Shown here piece by piece: positions 32,001-45,900 of a stretch of 64,000 nucleotides of DNA; position 1 is the stretch's first letter; each line of letters opens with the position of its first letter. The notes beneath the pieces are model-generated. The model worked only from the letters and a program-made list of their open reading frames with translations, ran no database searches and was not told the DNA's origin. Source of the stretch: Limnomonas spitsbergensis (Eukaryota > Chlorophyta > Chlorophyceae > Chlamydomonadales); assembly GCA_037349105.1 (NCBI GenBank), contig JAYJMM010000119.1, forward strand, positions 7,869,068 through 7,933,067. The letters run 5' to 3'. A program made the translations under genes and the position numbers.

Positions 32001-35000
32001 CCCCCTGCACCCTCTGTACCCCTGAGACAGGCCCCATGATGCCCCCGGCACCCTCTACACCCCTGAGACAGCCCCCCTGATGCCCCCTGTACCCTCTGTA
32101 CCCCTGAGACAGGCCCCCTGGTGCCCCCTGCACCCCCTGTACCCCTTAGACAGGCCCCCTGATGCGCCCTGCACCCTCTGTTCCCCTGAGACAGACCCCC
32201 TGATGCCCCCTGCACCCTCTGTACCCCTGAGACAGGCCCATTGCTGCTCCCTGCGCCCTCTGTACCCCTAAGACAGCCCCCATGATGCCTTATGCACCCT
32301 CTGTTCCCCTGAGACAGGCCCCCTGATGCCCCCTGCACCCTCTGTAACCCTGAGACAGCCCCCATGATGCCCCCTGCACCCTCTGTACCCCTTAGACAGC
32401 CCCCCTGATGCCCCCTGCACCCTCTGTACCCCTGAGACAGGCCCCCTGATGCCCCCTGCACCCTCTGTACCCCTGAGACAGGCCCCATGATGCCCCCTGC
32501 ACCCTCTGTACCCCTGAGACAGGCCCCATGATGCCCCCTGTACCCTCTGTACCCCTGAGACAGGCCCCCTAATGCCCCCTGTACCCTCTGTACCCTTGAG
32601 ACAGGCCCCATGATGCACCCTGTACCCCTGAGACATGCCCCATGCTGCCCCCTTGCACCCTCTGTACCCCTGAGACAGGCCCCATGATGCCCCCGGCACC
32701 CTCTGCACCCCTGAGACAGCCCCCCTGATGCCCCCTGTACCCTCTGTACTCCTAAGACAGGCCCCCTGGTGCCCCCTGCACCCTCTGTACCCCTTAGACA
32801 GGCCCCCTGATGCGCCCTGCACCCTCTGTTCCCCTGAGACAGACCCCCTGATGCCCCCTGCACCCTCTGTACCCCTTAAACAGGCCTCCTGATGCCCCCT
32901 GCACCCTCTGTACCCCTGAGACAGGCCCCATGATGCCCCCTGCACCCTCTGTACCCCTAAAACAGCCCCCCTGATGCCCCCTGCACCCTCTGTTCCCCTG
33001 AGACAGGCACCCTGATGCCCCATTCACCCTCTGTACCCCTGAGACAGGCCCCCTGATGCCCCCTGCACCCTCTGTACCCCTGAGACAGCCCCCCTGATGC
33101 CCCCTGTACCCTCTGTACCCCTGAGACAGGCCCCATGCTGCACCCTGTACCCTCTGTACCCCAGAGACAGGCCCCATGCTGCCCCCTTGCACCCTCTGTA
33201 CCCCTGAGACAGGCCCCATGCTGCCCCCTGTACCCTCTGTACCCCTGAGACAGGCCCCATGCTGCCCCTTGCACCCTCTGTACCCCTGAGACAGGCCCCC
33301 TGATGCCCCCTGTACCCTAAGTACCCCTAAGAAAGCCCCCCTGATGCCCCCTGTACCCTCTGTACCCCTGAGACAGGCCCCCTGATGCCCCCTGCACCCT
33401 CTGTACCCCTGAGACAGGCCCCATGATGCCCCCTGCACCCTCTGTACCCCTGAGACAGGCCCCATGATGCCCCCTGCACCCTCTGTACCCCTGAGACAGG
33501 CCCCCTGATGCCCCCTTTACCCTCTGTACCCCTGAGACAGGCCCCATGATGCCCCCTGCACCCTCTGTACCCCTGAGACAGGCCCCATACTGCCCCCTGT
33601 ACCCTCTGTACCCCTGAGACATGCCCCTTGCTGCCCCCTGTACCCTCTGTACCCCTGAGACAGGCCCCCTGATGCCCCCTGCACCCTCTGTACCCCTGAG
33701 ACAGGCCCCATGATGCCCCCTGCACCCTCTGTACCCCTGAGACAGGCCCCATGATGCCCCCTGCACCCTCTGTACCCCTGAGACAGGCCCCCTAATGCCC
33801 CCTGTACCCTCTGTACCCCTGAGACAGGCCCCATGATGCACCCTGTACCCCTGAGACATGCCCCATGCTGCCCCCTTACACCCTCTGTACCCCTGAGACA
33901 GGCCCCATGATGCCCCCGGCACCCTCTGCACCCCTGAGACAGCCCCCCTGATGCCCCCTGTACCCTCTGTACCCGTAAGACAGGCCCCCTGGTGCCCCCT
34001 GCACCCTCTGTACCCCTTAGACAGGCCCCCTGATGCCCCCTGCACCCTCTGTACCCCTGAGACAGGCCCCCTGATGCCCCCTTTACCCTCTGTACCCCTG
34101 AGACAGGCCCCCTGATGCCCCCTGCACCCTCTGTACCCCTGAGACAGGCCCCATACTGCCCCCTGTACCCTCTGTACCCCTGAGACATGCCCCTTGCTGC
34201 CCCCTGTACCCTCTGTACCCCTGAGACAGGCCCCCTGATGCCCCCTGCACCCTCTGTACCCCTGAGACAGGCCCCATGATGCCCCCTGCACCCTCTGTAC
34301 CCCTGAGACAGGCCCCATGATGCCCCCTGCACCCTCTGTACCCCTGAGACAGGCCCCCTAATGCCCCCTGTACCCTCTGTACCCCTGAGACAGGCCCCAT
34401 GATGCACCCTGTACCCCTGAGACAGGCCCCATGATGCCCCCGGCACCCTCTGCACCCCTGAGACAGCCCCCCTGATGCCCCCTGTACCCTCTGTACCCCT
34501 GAGACAGGCCCCCTGGTGCCCCCGGCACCCCCTGTACCCCTTAGACAGGCCCCCTGATGCGCCCTGCACCCTCTGTTCCCCTGAGACAGACCCCCTGATG
34601 CCCCCTGCACCCTCTGTACCCCTGAGACAGGCCCCCTGATGCTCCCTGCGCCCTCTGTACCCCTAAGACAGCCCCCCTGATGCCTTATGCACCCTCTGTT
34701 CCCCTGAGACAGGCCCCCTGATGCCCCCTGCACCCTCTGTAACCCTGAGACAGCCCCCATGATGCCCCCTGCACCCTCTGTACCCCTTAGACAGCCCCCC
34801 TGATGCCCCCTGCACCCTCTGTACCCCTGAGACAGGCCCCCTGATGCCCCCTGCACCCTCTGTACCCCTGAGACAGGCCCCATGATGCCCCCTGCACCCT
34901 CTGTACCCCTGAGACAGGCCCCATGATGCCCCCTGCACCCTCTGTACCCCTGAGACAGGCCCCCTAATGCCCCCTGTACCCTCTGTACCCCTGAGACAGG

Positions 35001-37878
35001 CCCCATGATGCACCCTGTACCCCTGAGACATGCCCCATGCTGCCCCCTTGCACCCTCTGTACCCCTGAGACAGGCCCCATGATGCCCCCGGCACCCTCTG
35101 CACCCCTGAGACAGCCCCCCTGATGCCCCCTGTACCCTCTGTACTCCTAAGACAGGCCCCCTGGTGCCCCCTGCACCCTCTGTACCCCTTAGACAGGCCC
35201 CCTGATGCGCCCTGCACCCTCTGTTCCCCTGAGACAGACCCCCTGATGCCCCCTGCACCCTCTGTACCCCTTAAACAGGCCTCCTGATGCCCCCTGCACC
35301 CTCTGTACCCCTGAGACAGGCCCCATGATGCCCCCTGCACCCTCTGTACCCCTAAAACAGCCCCCCTGATGCCCCCTGCACCCTCTGTTCCCCTGAGACA
35401 GGCACCCTGATGCCCCATTCACCCTCTGTACCCCTGAGACAGGCCCCCTGATGCCCCCTGCACCCTCTGTACCCCTGAGACAGCCCCCCTGATGCCCCCT
35501 GTACCCTCTGTACCCCTGAGACAGGCCCCATGCTGCACCCTGTACCCTCTGTACCCCAGAGACAGGCCCCATGCTGCCCCCTTGCACCCTCTGTACCCCT
35601 GAGACAGGCCCCATGCTGCCCCCTGTACCCTCTGTACCCCTGAGACAGGCCCCATGCTGCCCCTTGCACCCTCTGTACCCCTGAGACAGGCCCCCTGATG
35701 CCCCCTGTACCCTAAGTACCCCTAAGAAAGCCCCCCTGATGCCCCCTGTACCCTCTGTACCCCTGAGACAGGCCCCCTGATGCCCCCTGCACCCTCTGTA
35801 CCCCTGAGAAAGGCCCCCTGATGCCCCCTGTACCCTCTGTACCCCTGAGACAGGCCCCCTGATGCCCCCTGCACCCTCTGTACCCCTGAGACAGGCCCCA
35901 TGATGCCCCCGGCACCCTCTGCACCCCTGAGACAGCCCCCCTGATGCCCCCTGTACCCTCTGTACCCCTGAGACAGGCCCCCTGGTGCCCCATTCACCCC
36001 CTGTACCCCTTAGACAGGCCCCCTGATGCGCCCTGCACCCTCTGTTCCCCTGAGACAGACCCCCTGATGCCCCCTGCACCCTCTGTACCCCTGAGACAGG
36101 CCCATTGCTGCTCCCTGCGCCCTCTGTACCCCTAAGACAGGCCCCCTGGTGCCCCCTGCACCCTCTGTACCCCTTAGACAGGCCCCCTGATGCCCCCTGC
36201 ACCCTCTGTAACCCTGAGACAGCCCCCATGATGCCCCCTGCACCCTCTGTACCCCTTAGACAGCCCCCCTGATGCCCCCTGCACCCTCTGTACCCCTGAG
36301 ACAGGCCCCATGATGCCCCCTGCACCCTCTGTACCCCTAAAACAGCCCCCCTGATGCCCCCTGCACCCTCTGTTCCCCTGAGACAGGCACCCTGATGCCC
36401 CATTCACCCTCTGTACCCCTGAGACAGGCCCCCTGATGCCCCCTGCACCCTCTGTACCCCTGAGACAGCCCCCCTGATGCCCCCTGTACCCTCTGTACCC
36501 CTGAGACAGGCCCCATGCTGCACCCTGTACCCTCTGTACCCCAGAGACAGGCCCCATGCTGCCCCCTTGCACCCTCTGTACCCCTGGACAGGCCCCATGC
36601 TGCCCCCTGTACCCTCTGTACCCCTGAGACAGGCCCCTTGCTGCCCCCTGTACCCCTGAGACATGCCCCATGCTGCCCCCTTACACCCTCTGTACCCCTG
36701 AGACAGGCCCCATGATGCCCCCGGCACCCTCTGCACCCCTGAGACAGCCCCCCTGATGCCCCCTGTACCCTCTGTACCCCTAAGACAGGCCCCCTGGTGC
36801 CCCCTGCACCCTCTGTACCCCTTAGACAGGCCCCCTGATGCGCCCTGCACCCTCTGTTCCCCTGAGACAGACCCCCTGATGCCCCCTGCACCCTCTGTAC
36901 CCCTTAGACAGGCCTCCTGATGCCCCCTGCACCCTCTGTACCCCTGAGACAGGCCCCATGATGCCCCCTGCACCCTCTGTACCCCTGAGACAGGCCCCAT
37001 GATGCCCCCTGCACCCTCTGTACCCCTGAGACAGGCCCCCTAATGCCCCCTGTACCCTCTGTACCCCTGAGACAGGCCCCATGATGCACCCTGTACCCCT
37101 GAGACATGCCCCATGCTGCCCCCTTACACCCTCTGTACCCCTGAGACAGGCCCCATGATGCCCCCGGCACCCTCTGCACCCCTGAGACAGCCCCCCTGAT
37201 GCCCCCTGTACCCTCTGTACCCCTAAGACAGGCCCCCTGGTGCCCCCTGCACCCTCTGTACCCCTTAGACAGGCCCCCTGATGCGCCCTGCACCCTCTGT
37301 TCCCCTGAGACAGACCCCCTGATGCCCCCTGCACCCTCTGTACCCCTTAGACAGGCCTCCTGATGCCCCCTGCACCCTCTGTACCCCTGAGACAGGCCCC
37401 ATGATGCCCCCTGCACCCTCTGTACCCCTAAAACAGCCCCCCTGATGCCCCCTGCACCCTCTGTTCCCCTGAGACAGGCACCCTGATGCCCCATTCACCC
37501 TCTGTTCCCCTGAGACAGACCCCCTGATGCCCCCTGCACCCTCTGTACCCCTTATACAGGCCTCCTGATGCCCCCTGCACCCTCTGTACCCCTGAGACAG
37601 GCCCCATGATGCCCCCTGCACCCTCTGTACCCCTAAAACAGCCCCCCTGATGCCCCCTGCACCCTCTGTTCCCCTGAGACAGGCACCCTGATGCCCCATT
37701 CACCCTCTGTACCCCTGAGACAGGCCCCCTGATGCCCCCTGCACCCTCTGTACCCCTGAGACAGGCCCCCTGATGCCCCCTGCACCCTCTGTACCCCTGA
37801 GACAGCCCCCCTGATGCCCCCTGCACCCTCTGTACCCCTGAGACAGGCCCCATGATGCCCCCTGCACCCTCTGTACCC

Positions 37879-40800
37879 CTAAAACAGCCCCCCTGATGCC
37901 CCCTGCACCCTCTGTTCCCCTGAGACAGGCACCCTGATGCCCCATTCACCCTCTGTACCCCTGAGACAGGCCCCCTGATGCCCCCTGCACCCTCTGTACC
38001 CCTGAGACAGCCCCCCTGATGCCCCCTGTACCCTCTGTACCCCTGAGACAGGCCCCATGCTGCACCCTGTACCCTCTGTTCCCCAGAGACAGGCCCCATG
38101 CTGCCCCCTTGCACCCTCTGTACCCCTGAGACAGGCCCCATGCTGCCCCCTGTACCCTCTGTACCCCTGAGACATGCCCCTTGCTGCCCCCTGTACCCTC
38201 TGTACCCCTGAGACAGGCCCCCTGATGCCCCCTGCACCCTCTGTACCCCTGAGACAGGCCCCATGATGCCCCCTGCACCCTCTGTACCCCTGAGACAGGC
38301 CCCATGATGCCCCCTGCACCCTCTGTACCCCTGAGACAGGCCCCCTGATGCCCCCTTTACCCTCTGTACCCCTGAGACAGGCCCCCTGATGCCCCCTGCA
38401 CCCTCTGTACCCCTTAGACAGGCCCCCTGATGCCCCGTGCACCCTCTGTACCCCTGAGACAGGCCCCCTGATGCCCCCTGCACCCTCTGTTCCCCTGAGA
38501 CAGACCCCATGATGCCCCCTGCACCCTCTGTACCCCTTAGACAGCCCCCCTGATGCCCCCTGTACCCTCTGTACCCCTGAGACAGCCCCCCTGATGCCCC
38601 ATGCACCCTCTGTAACCCTGAGACAGCCCCCCTGATGCCCCCTGCACCCTCTGCACCCCTTAGACAGGCCCCCTGATGCCCCCTGCACCCTCTGTACCCC
38701 TGAGACAGGCCCCCTGATGCCCCCTGCACCCTCTGTACCCCTAAAACAGCCCCCCTGATGCCCCCTGCACCCTCTGTTCCCCTGAGACAGGCACCCTGAT
38801 GCCCCATTCACCCTCTGTACCCCTGAGACAGGCCCCATACTGCCCCCTGCACCCTCTGTACCCCTGAGACAGCCCCCCTGATGCCCCCTGTACCCTCTGT
38901 ACCCCTGAGACAGGCCCCATGCTGCCCCCTGTACCCTCTGTACCCCTGAGACAGGCCCCATGCTGCCCCCTTGCACCCTCTGTACCCCTGAGACAGGCCC
39001 CATACTGCCCCCTGTACCCTCTGTACCCCTGAGACATGCCCCTTGCTGCCCCCTGTACCCTCTGTACCCCTGAGACAGGCCCCCTGATGCCCCCTGCACC
39101 CTCTGTACCCCTGAGACAGGCCCCCTGATGCCCCCTGCACCCTCTGTACCCCTGAGACAGGCCCCATGATGCCCCCTGCACCCTCTGTACCCCTGAGACA
39201 GGCCCCCTAATGCCCCCTGTACCCTCTGTACCCATGAGACAGGCCCCATGATGCACCCTTGCACCCTCTGTACCCCTGAGACAGGCCCCATGATGCCCCC
39301 GGCACCCTCTGCACCCCTGAGACAGGCCCCCTGATGCCCCCTGCACCCTCTGTACCCCTGAGACAGGCCCCATGATGCCCCCTGCACCCTCTGTACCCCT
39401 GAGACAGGCCCCATGATGCCCCCTGCACCCTCTGTACCCCTGAGACAGACCCCCTGATGCCCCCTGCACCCTCTGTACCCCTTAAACAGGCCTCCTGATG
39501 CCCCCTGCACCCTCTGTACCCCTTAAACAGGCCCCATGATGCCCCCTGCACCCTCTGTACCCCTAAAACAGCCCCCCTGATGCCCCCTGCACCCTCTGTT
39601 CCCCTGAGACAGGCACCCTCATGCCCCATTCACCCTCTGTACCCCTGAGAGAGGCCCCCTGATGCCCCCTGCACCCTCTGTACCCCTGAGACAGCCCCCC
39701 TGATGCCCCCTGTACCCTCTGTACCCCTGAGACAGGCCCCATGCTGCACCCTGTACCCTCTGTACCCCAGAGACAGGCCCCATGATGCCCCCTTGCATCC
39801 TCTGTACCCCTGAGACAGGCCCCATGCTGCCCCCTGTACCCTCTGTACCCCTGAGACATGCCCCTTGCTGCCCCCTGTACCCTCTGTACCCCTGAGACAG
39901 GCCCCCTGATGCCCCCTGCACCCTCTGTACCCCTGAAACAGGCCCCATGATGCCCCCTGCACCCTCTGTACCCCTGAGACAGGCCCCATGATGCCCCCTG
40001 CACCCTCTGTACCCCTGAGACAGGCCCCCTGATGCCCCCTTTACCCTCTGTACCCCTGAGACAGGCCCCCTGATGCCCCCTGCACCCTCTGTACCCCTTA
40101 GACAGGCCCCCTGATGCCCCGTGCACCCTCTGTACCCCTGAGACAGGCCCCCTGATGCCCCCTGCACCCTCTGTTCCCCTGAGACAGACCCCATGATGCC
40201 CCCTGCACCCTCTGTACCCCTTAGACAGCCCCCCTGATGCCCCCTGTACCCTCTGTACCCCTGAGACAGCCCCCCTGATGCCCCATGCACCCTCTGTAAC
40301 CCTGAGACAGCCCCCCTGATGCCCCCTGCACCCTCTGCACCCCTTAGACAGGCCCCCTGATGCCCCCTGCACCCTCTGTACCCCTGAGACAGGCCCCCTG
40401 ATGCCCCCTGCACCCTCTGTACCCCTAAAACAGCCCCCCTGATGCCCCCTGCACCCTCTGTTCCCCTGAGACAGGCACCCTGATGCCCCATTCACCCTCT
40501 GTACCCCTGAGACAGGCCCCATACTGCCCCCTGCACCCTCTGTACCCCTGAGACAGCCCCCCTGATGCCCCCTGTACCCTCTGTACCCCTGAGACAGGCC
40601 CCATGCTGCCCCCTGTACCCTCTGTACCCCTGAGACAGGCCCCATGCTGCCCCCTTGCACCCTCTGTACCCCTGAGACAGGCCCCATACTGCCCCCTGTA
40701 CCCTCTGTACCCCTGAGACATGCCCCTTGCTGCCCCCTGTACCCTCTGTACCCCTGAGACAGGCCCCCTGATGCCCCCTGCACCCTCTGTACCCCTGAGA

Positions 40801-42900
40801 CAGGCCCCCTGATGCCCCCTGCACCCTCTGTACCCCTGAGACAGGCCCCATGATGCCCCCTGCACCCTCTGTACCCCTGAGACAGGCCCCCTAATGCCCC
40901 CTGTACCCTCTGTACCCATGAGACAGGCCCCATGATGCACCCTTGCACCCTCTGTACCCCTGAGACAGGCCCCATGATGCCCCCGGCACCCTCTGCACCC
41001 CTGAGACAGCCCCCCTGATGCCCCCTGCACCCTCTGTACCCCTGAGACAGGCCCCATGATGCCCCCTGCACCCTCTGTACCCCTGAGACAGGCCCCATGA
41101 TGCCCCCTGCACCCTCTGTTCCCCTGAGACAGACCCCCTGATGCCCCCTGCACCCTCTGTACCCCTTAAACAGGCCTCCTGATGCCCCCTGCACCCTCTG
41201 TACCCCTTAAACAGGCCCCATGATGCCCCCTGCACCCTCTGTACCCCTAAAACAGCCCCCCTGATGCCCCCTGCACCCTCTGTTCCCCTGAGACAGGCAC
41301 CCTCATGCCCCATTCACCCTCTGTACCCCTGAGAGAGGCCCCCTGATGCCCCCTGCACCCTCTGTACCCCTGAGACAGCCCCCCTGATGCCCCCTGTACC
41401 CTCTGTACCCCTGAGACAGGCCCCATGCTGCACCCTGTACCCTCTGTACCCCAGAGACAGGCCCCATGATGCCCCCTTGCATCCTCTGTACCCCTGAGAC
41501 AGGCCCCATGCTGCCCCCTGTACCCTCTGTACCCCTGAGACATGCCCCTTGCTGCCCCCTGTACCCTCTGTACCCCTGAGACAGGCCCCCTGATGCCCCC
41601 TGCACCCTCTGTACCCCTGAAACAGGCCCCATGATGCCCCCTGCACCCTCTGTACCCCTGAGACAGGCCCCATGATGCCCCCTGCACCCTCTGTACCCCT
41701 GAGACAGGCCCACTGATGCCCCCTTTACCCTCTGTACCCCTGAGACAGGCCCCCTGATGCCCCCTGCACCCTCTGTACCCCTTAGACAGGCCCCATGATG
41801 CCCCCTGCACCCTCTGTACCCCTGAGACAGGCCCCCTGATGCCCCCTGCACCCTCTGTTCCCCTGAGACAGACCCCATGATGCCCCCTGCACCCTCTGTA
41901 CCCCTTAGACAGCCCCCCTGATGCCCCCTGTACCCTCTGTACCCCTGAGACAGCCCCCCTGATGCCCCCTGCACCCTCTGTAACCCTGAGACAGCCCCCC
42001 TGATGCCCCCTGCACCCTCTGCACCCCTTAGACAGGCCCCCTGATGCCCCCTGCACCCTCTGTACCCCTGAGACAGGCCCTCTGATGCCCCCTGCACCCT
42101 CTGTACCCCTAAAACAGCCCCCCTGATGCCCCCTGCACCCTCTGTTCCCCTGAGACAGGCACCCTGATGCCCCATGCACCCTCTGTACCCCTGAGACAGG
42201 CCCCCTGATGCCCCCTGCACCCCTGAGACAGCCCCCCTGATGCCCCCTGTACCCTCTGTACCCCTGAGACAGGCCCCATGCTGCACCCTGTACCCTCTGT
42301 ACCCCTGAGACAGGCCCCATGCTGCCCCCTTGCACCCTCTGTACCCCTGAGACAGGCCCCATACTGCCCCCTGTACCCTCTGTACCCCTGAGACATGCCC
42401 CTTGCTGCCCCCTGTACCCTCTGTACCCCTGAGACAGGCCCCCTGATGCCCCCTGCACCCTCTGTACCCCTGAGACAGGCCCCATGATGCCCCCTGCACC
42501 CTCTGTACCCCTGAGACAGGCCCCATGATGCCCCCTGCACCCTCTGTACCCCTGAGACAGGCCCCCTAATGCCCCCTGTACCCTCTGTACCCCTGAGACA
42601 GGCCCCATGATGCACCCTGTACCCCTGAGACATGCCCCATGCTGCCCCCTTGCACCCTCTGTACCCCTGAGACAGGCCCCATGATGCCCCCGGCACCCTC
42701 TGCACCCCTGAGACAGCCCCCCTGATGCCCCCTGTACCCTCTGTACCCCTGAGACAGGCACCCTGATGCCCCATGCACCCTCTGTACCCCTGAGACAGGC
42801 CCCCTGATGCCCCCTGCACCCCTGAGACAGCCCCCCTGATGCCCCCTGTACCCTCTGTACCCCTGAGACAGGCCCCATGCTGCACCCTGTACCCTCTGTA
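37879..42900. repeat. Higher-order repeat, 1,684-bp period
   Basis: A block of 41 units (1,684 bp, the sum of 41-bp units and a few length variants) is present at 37879-39562, again at 39563-41246, and partly from 41247. Distinctive variants repeat at this exact spacing: CCCATGAGACAGG at about 39231 and 40915, and GAGAGAGGCCCC at about 39646 and 41330. Copies differ by only scattered bases. Confidence 0.87.
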
Positions 42901-45900
42901 CCCCTGAGACAGGCCCCATGCTGCCCCCTTGCACCCTCTGTACCCCTGAGACAGGCCCCATACTGCCCCCTGTACCCTCTGTACCCCTGAGACATGCCCC
43001 TTGCTGCCCCCTGTACCCTCTGTACCCCTGAGACAGGCCCCCTGATGCCCCCTGCACCCTCTGTACCCCTGAGACAGGCCCCATGATGCCCCCTGCACCC
43101 TCTGTACCCCTGAGACAGGCCCCATGATGCCCCCTGCACCCTCTGTACCCCTGAGACAGGCCCCCTAATGCCCCCTGTACCCTCTGTACCCCTGAGACAG
43201 GCCCCATGATGCACCCTGTACCCCTGAGACATGCCCCATGCTGCCCCCTTGCACCCTCTGTACCCCTGAGACAGGCCCCATGATGCCCCCGGCACCCTCT
43301 GCACCCCTGAGACAGCCCCCCTGATGCCCCCTGTACCCTCTGTACCCCTGAGACAGGCCCCCTGGTGCCCCCTGCACCCTCTGTACCCCTTAGACAGGCC
43401 CCCTGATGCGCCCTGCACCCTCTGTTCCCCTGAGACAGACCCCCTGATGCCCCCTGCACCCTCTGTACCCCTTAAACAGGCCTCCTGATGTCCCCTGCAC
43501 CCTCTGTACCCCTGAGACAGGCCCCCTGATGCCCCCTTTATCCTCTGTACCCCTGAGACAGGCCCCATGATGCCCCCTGCACCCTCTGTACCCCTGAGAC
43601 AGGCCCCCTAATGCCCCCTGTACCCTCTGTACCCCTGAGACAGGCCCCCTGATGCACCCTGTACCCCTGAGACATGCCCCATGCTGCCCCCTTACACCCT
43701 CTGTACCCCTGAGACAGGCCCCATGATGCCCCCGGCACCCTCTGCACCCCTGAGACAGCCCCCCTGATGCCCCCTGTACCCTCTGTACCCCTAAGACAGG
43801 CCCCCTGGTGCCCCCTGCACCCTCTGTACCCCTTAGACAGGCCCCCTGATGCGCCCTGCACCCTCTGTTCCCCTGAGACAGACCCCCTGATGCCCCCTGC
43901 ACCCTCTGTACCCCTGAGACAGCCCTCCTGATGCCCCCTGCACCCTCTGTACCCCTGAGACAGGCCCCATGATGCCCCCTGCACCCTCTGTACCCCTAAA
44001 ACAGCCCCCCTGATGCCCCCTGCACCCTCTGTTCCCCTGAGACAGGCACCCTGATGCCCCATTCACCCTCTGTACCCCTGAGACAGGCCCCCTGATGCCC
44101 CCTGCACCCTCTGTACCCCTGAGACAGGCCCCCTGATGCCCCCTGCACCCTCTGTACCCCTGAGACAGCCCCCCTGATGCCCCCTGCACCCTCTGTACCC
44201 CTGAGACAGGCCCCATGATGCCCCCTGCACCCTCTGTACCCCTAAAACAGCCCCCCTGATGCCCCCTGCACCCTCTGTTCCCCTGAGACAGGCACCCTGA
44301 TGCCCCATTCACCCTCTGTACCCCTGAGACAGGCCCCCTGATGCCCCCTGCACCCTCTGTACCCCTGAGACAGGCCCCATGCTGCACCCTGTACCCTCTG
44401 TTCCCCAGAGACAGGCCCCATGCTGCCCCCTTGCACCCTCTGTACCCCTGAGACAGGCCCCATGCTGCCCCCTGTACCCTCTGTACCCCTGAGACATGCC
44501 CCTTGCTGCCCCCTGTACCCTCTGTACCCCTGAGACAGGCCCCCTGATGCCCCCTGCACCCTCTGTACCCCTGAGACAGGCCCCATGATGCCCCCTGCAC
44601 CCTCTGTACCCCTGAGACAGGCCCCCTGATGCCCCCTGCACCCTCTGTACCCCTTAGACAGGCCCCCTGATGCCCCCTGCACCCTCTGTACCCCTGAGAC
44701 AGGCCCCCTGATGCCCCCTGCACCCTCTGTACCCCTTAGACAGGCCCCCTGATGCCCCCTGCACCCTCTGTACCCCTGAGACAGGCCCCCTGATGCCCCC
44801 TGCACCCTCTGTTCCCCTGAGACAGACCCCATGATGCCCCCTGCACCCTCTGTACCCCTTAGACAGCCCCCCTGATGCCCCCTGTACCCTCTGTACCCCT
44901 GAGACAGCCCCCCTGATGCCCCATGCACCCTCTGTAACCCTGAGACAGCCCCCCTGATGCCCCCTGCACCCTCTGCACCCCTTAGACAGGCCCCCTGATG
45001 CCCCCTGCACCCTCTGTACCCCTGAGACAGGCCCCCTGATGCCCCCTGCACCCTCTGTACCCCTTAAACAGCCCCCCTGATGCCCCCTGCACCCTCTGTT
45101 CCCCTGAGACAGGCACCCTGATGCCCCATTCACCCTCTGTACCCCTGAGACAGGCCCCATACTGCCCCCTGCACCCTCTGTACCCCTGAGACAGCCCCCC
45201 TGATGCCCCCTGTACCTTCTGTACCCCTGAGACAGGCCCCATGCTGCCCCCTGTACCCTCTGTACCCCTGACACAGGCCCCATGATGCCCCCTGCACCCT
45301 CTGTACCCCTGAGACAGGCCCCCTAATGCCCCCTGTACCCTCTGTACCCCTGAGACAGGCCCCATGATGCACCCTTGCACCCTCTGTACCCCTGAGACAG
45401 GCCCCATGATGCCCCCGGCACCCTCTGCACCCCTGAGACAGCCCCCCTGATGCCCCCTGCACCCTCTGTGCCCCTGAGACAGGCCCCATGATGCCCCCTG
45501 CACCCTCTGTACCCCTGAGACAAGCCCCATGATGCCCCCTGCACCCTCTGTTCCCCTGAGACAGAACCCCTGATGCCCCCTGCACCCTCTGTACCCCTTA
45601 AACAGGCCTCCTGATGCCCCCTGCACCCTCTGTACCCCTGAGACAGGCCCCATGATGCCCCTTGCACCCTCTGTACCCCTAAAACAGCCCCCCTGATGCC
45701 CCCTGCACCCTCTGTTCCCCTGAGACAGGCACCCTGATGCCACATTCACCCTCTGTACCCCTGAGACAGGCCCCCTGATGCCCCCTGCACCCTCTGTACC
45801 CCTGAGACAGCCCCCCTGATGCCCCCTGTACCCTCTGTACCCCTGAGACAGGCCCCATGCTGCACCCTGTACCCTCTGTACCCCAGAGACAGGCCCCATG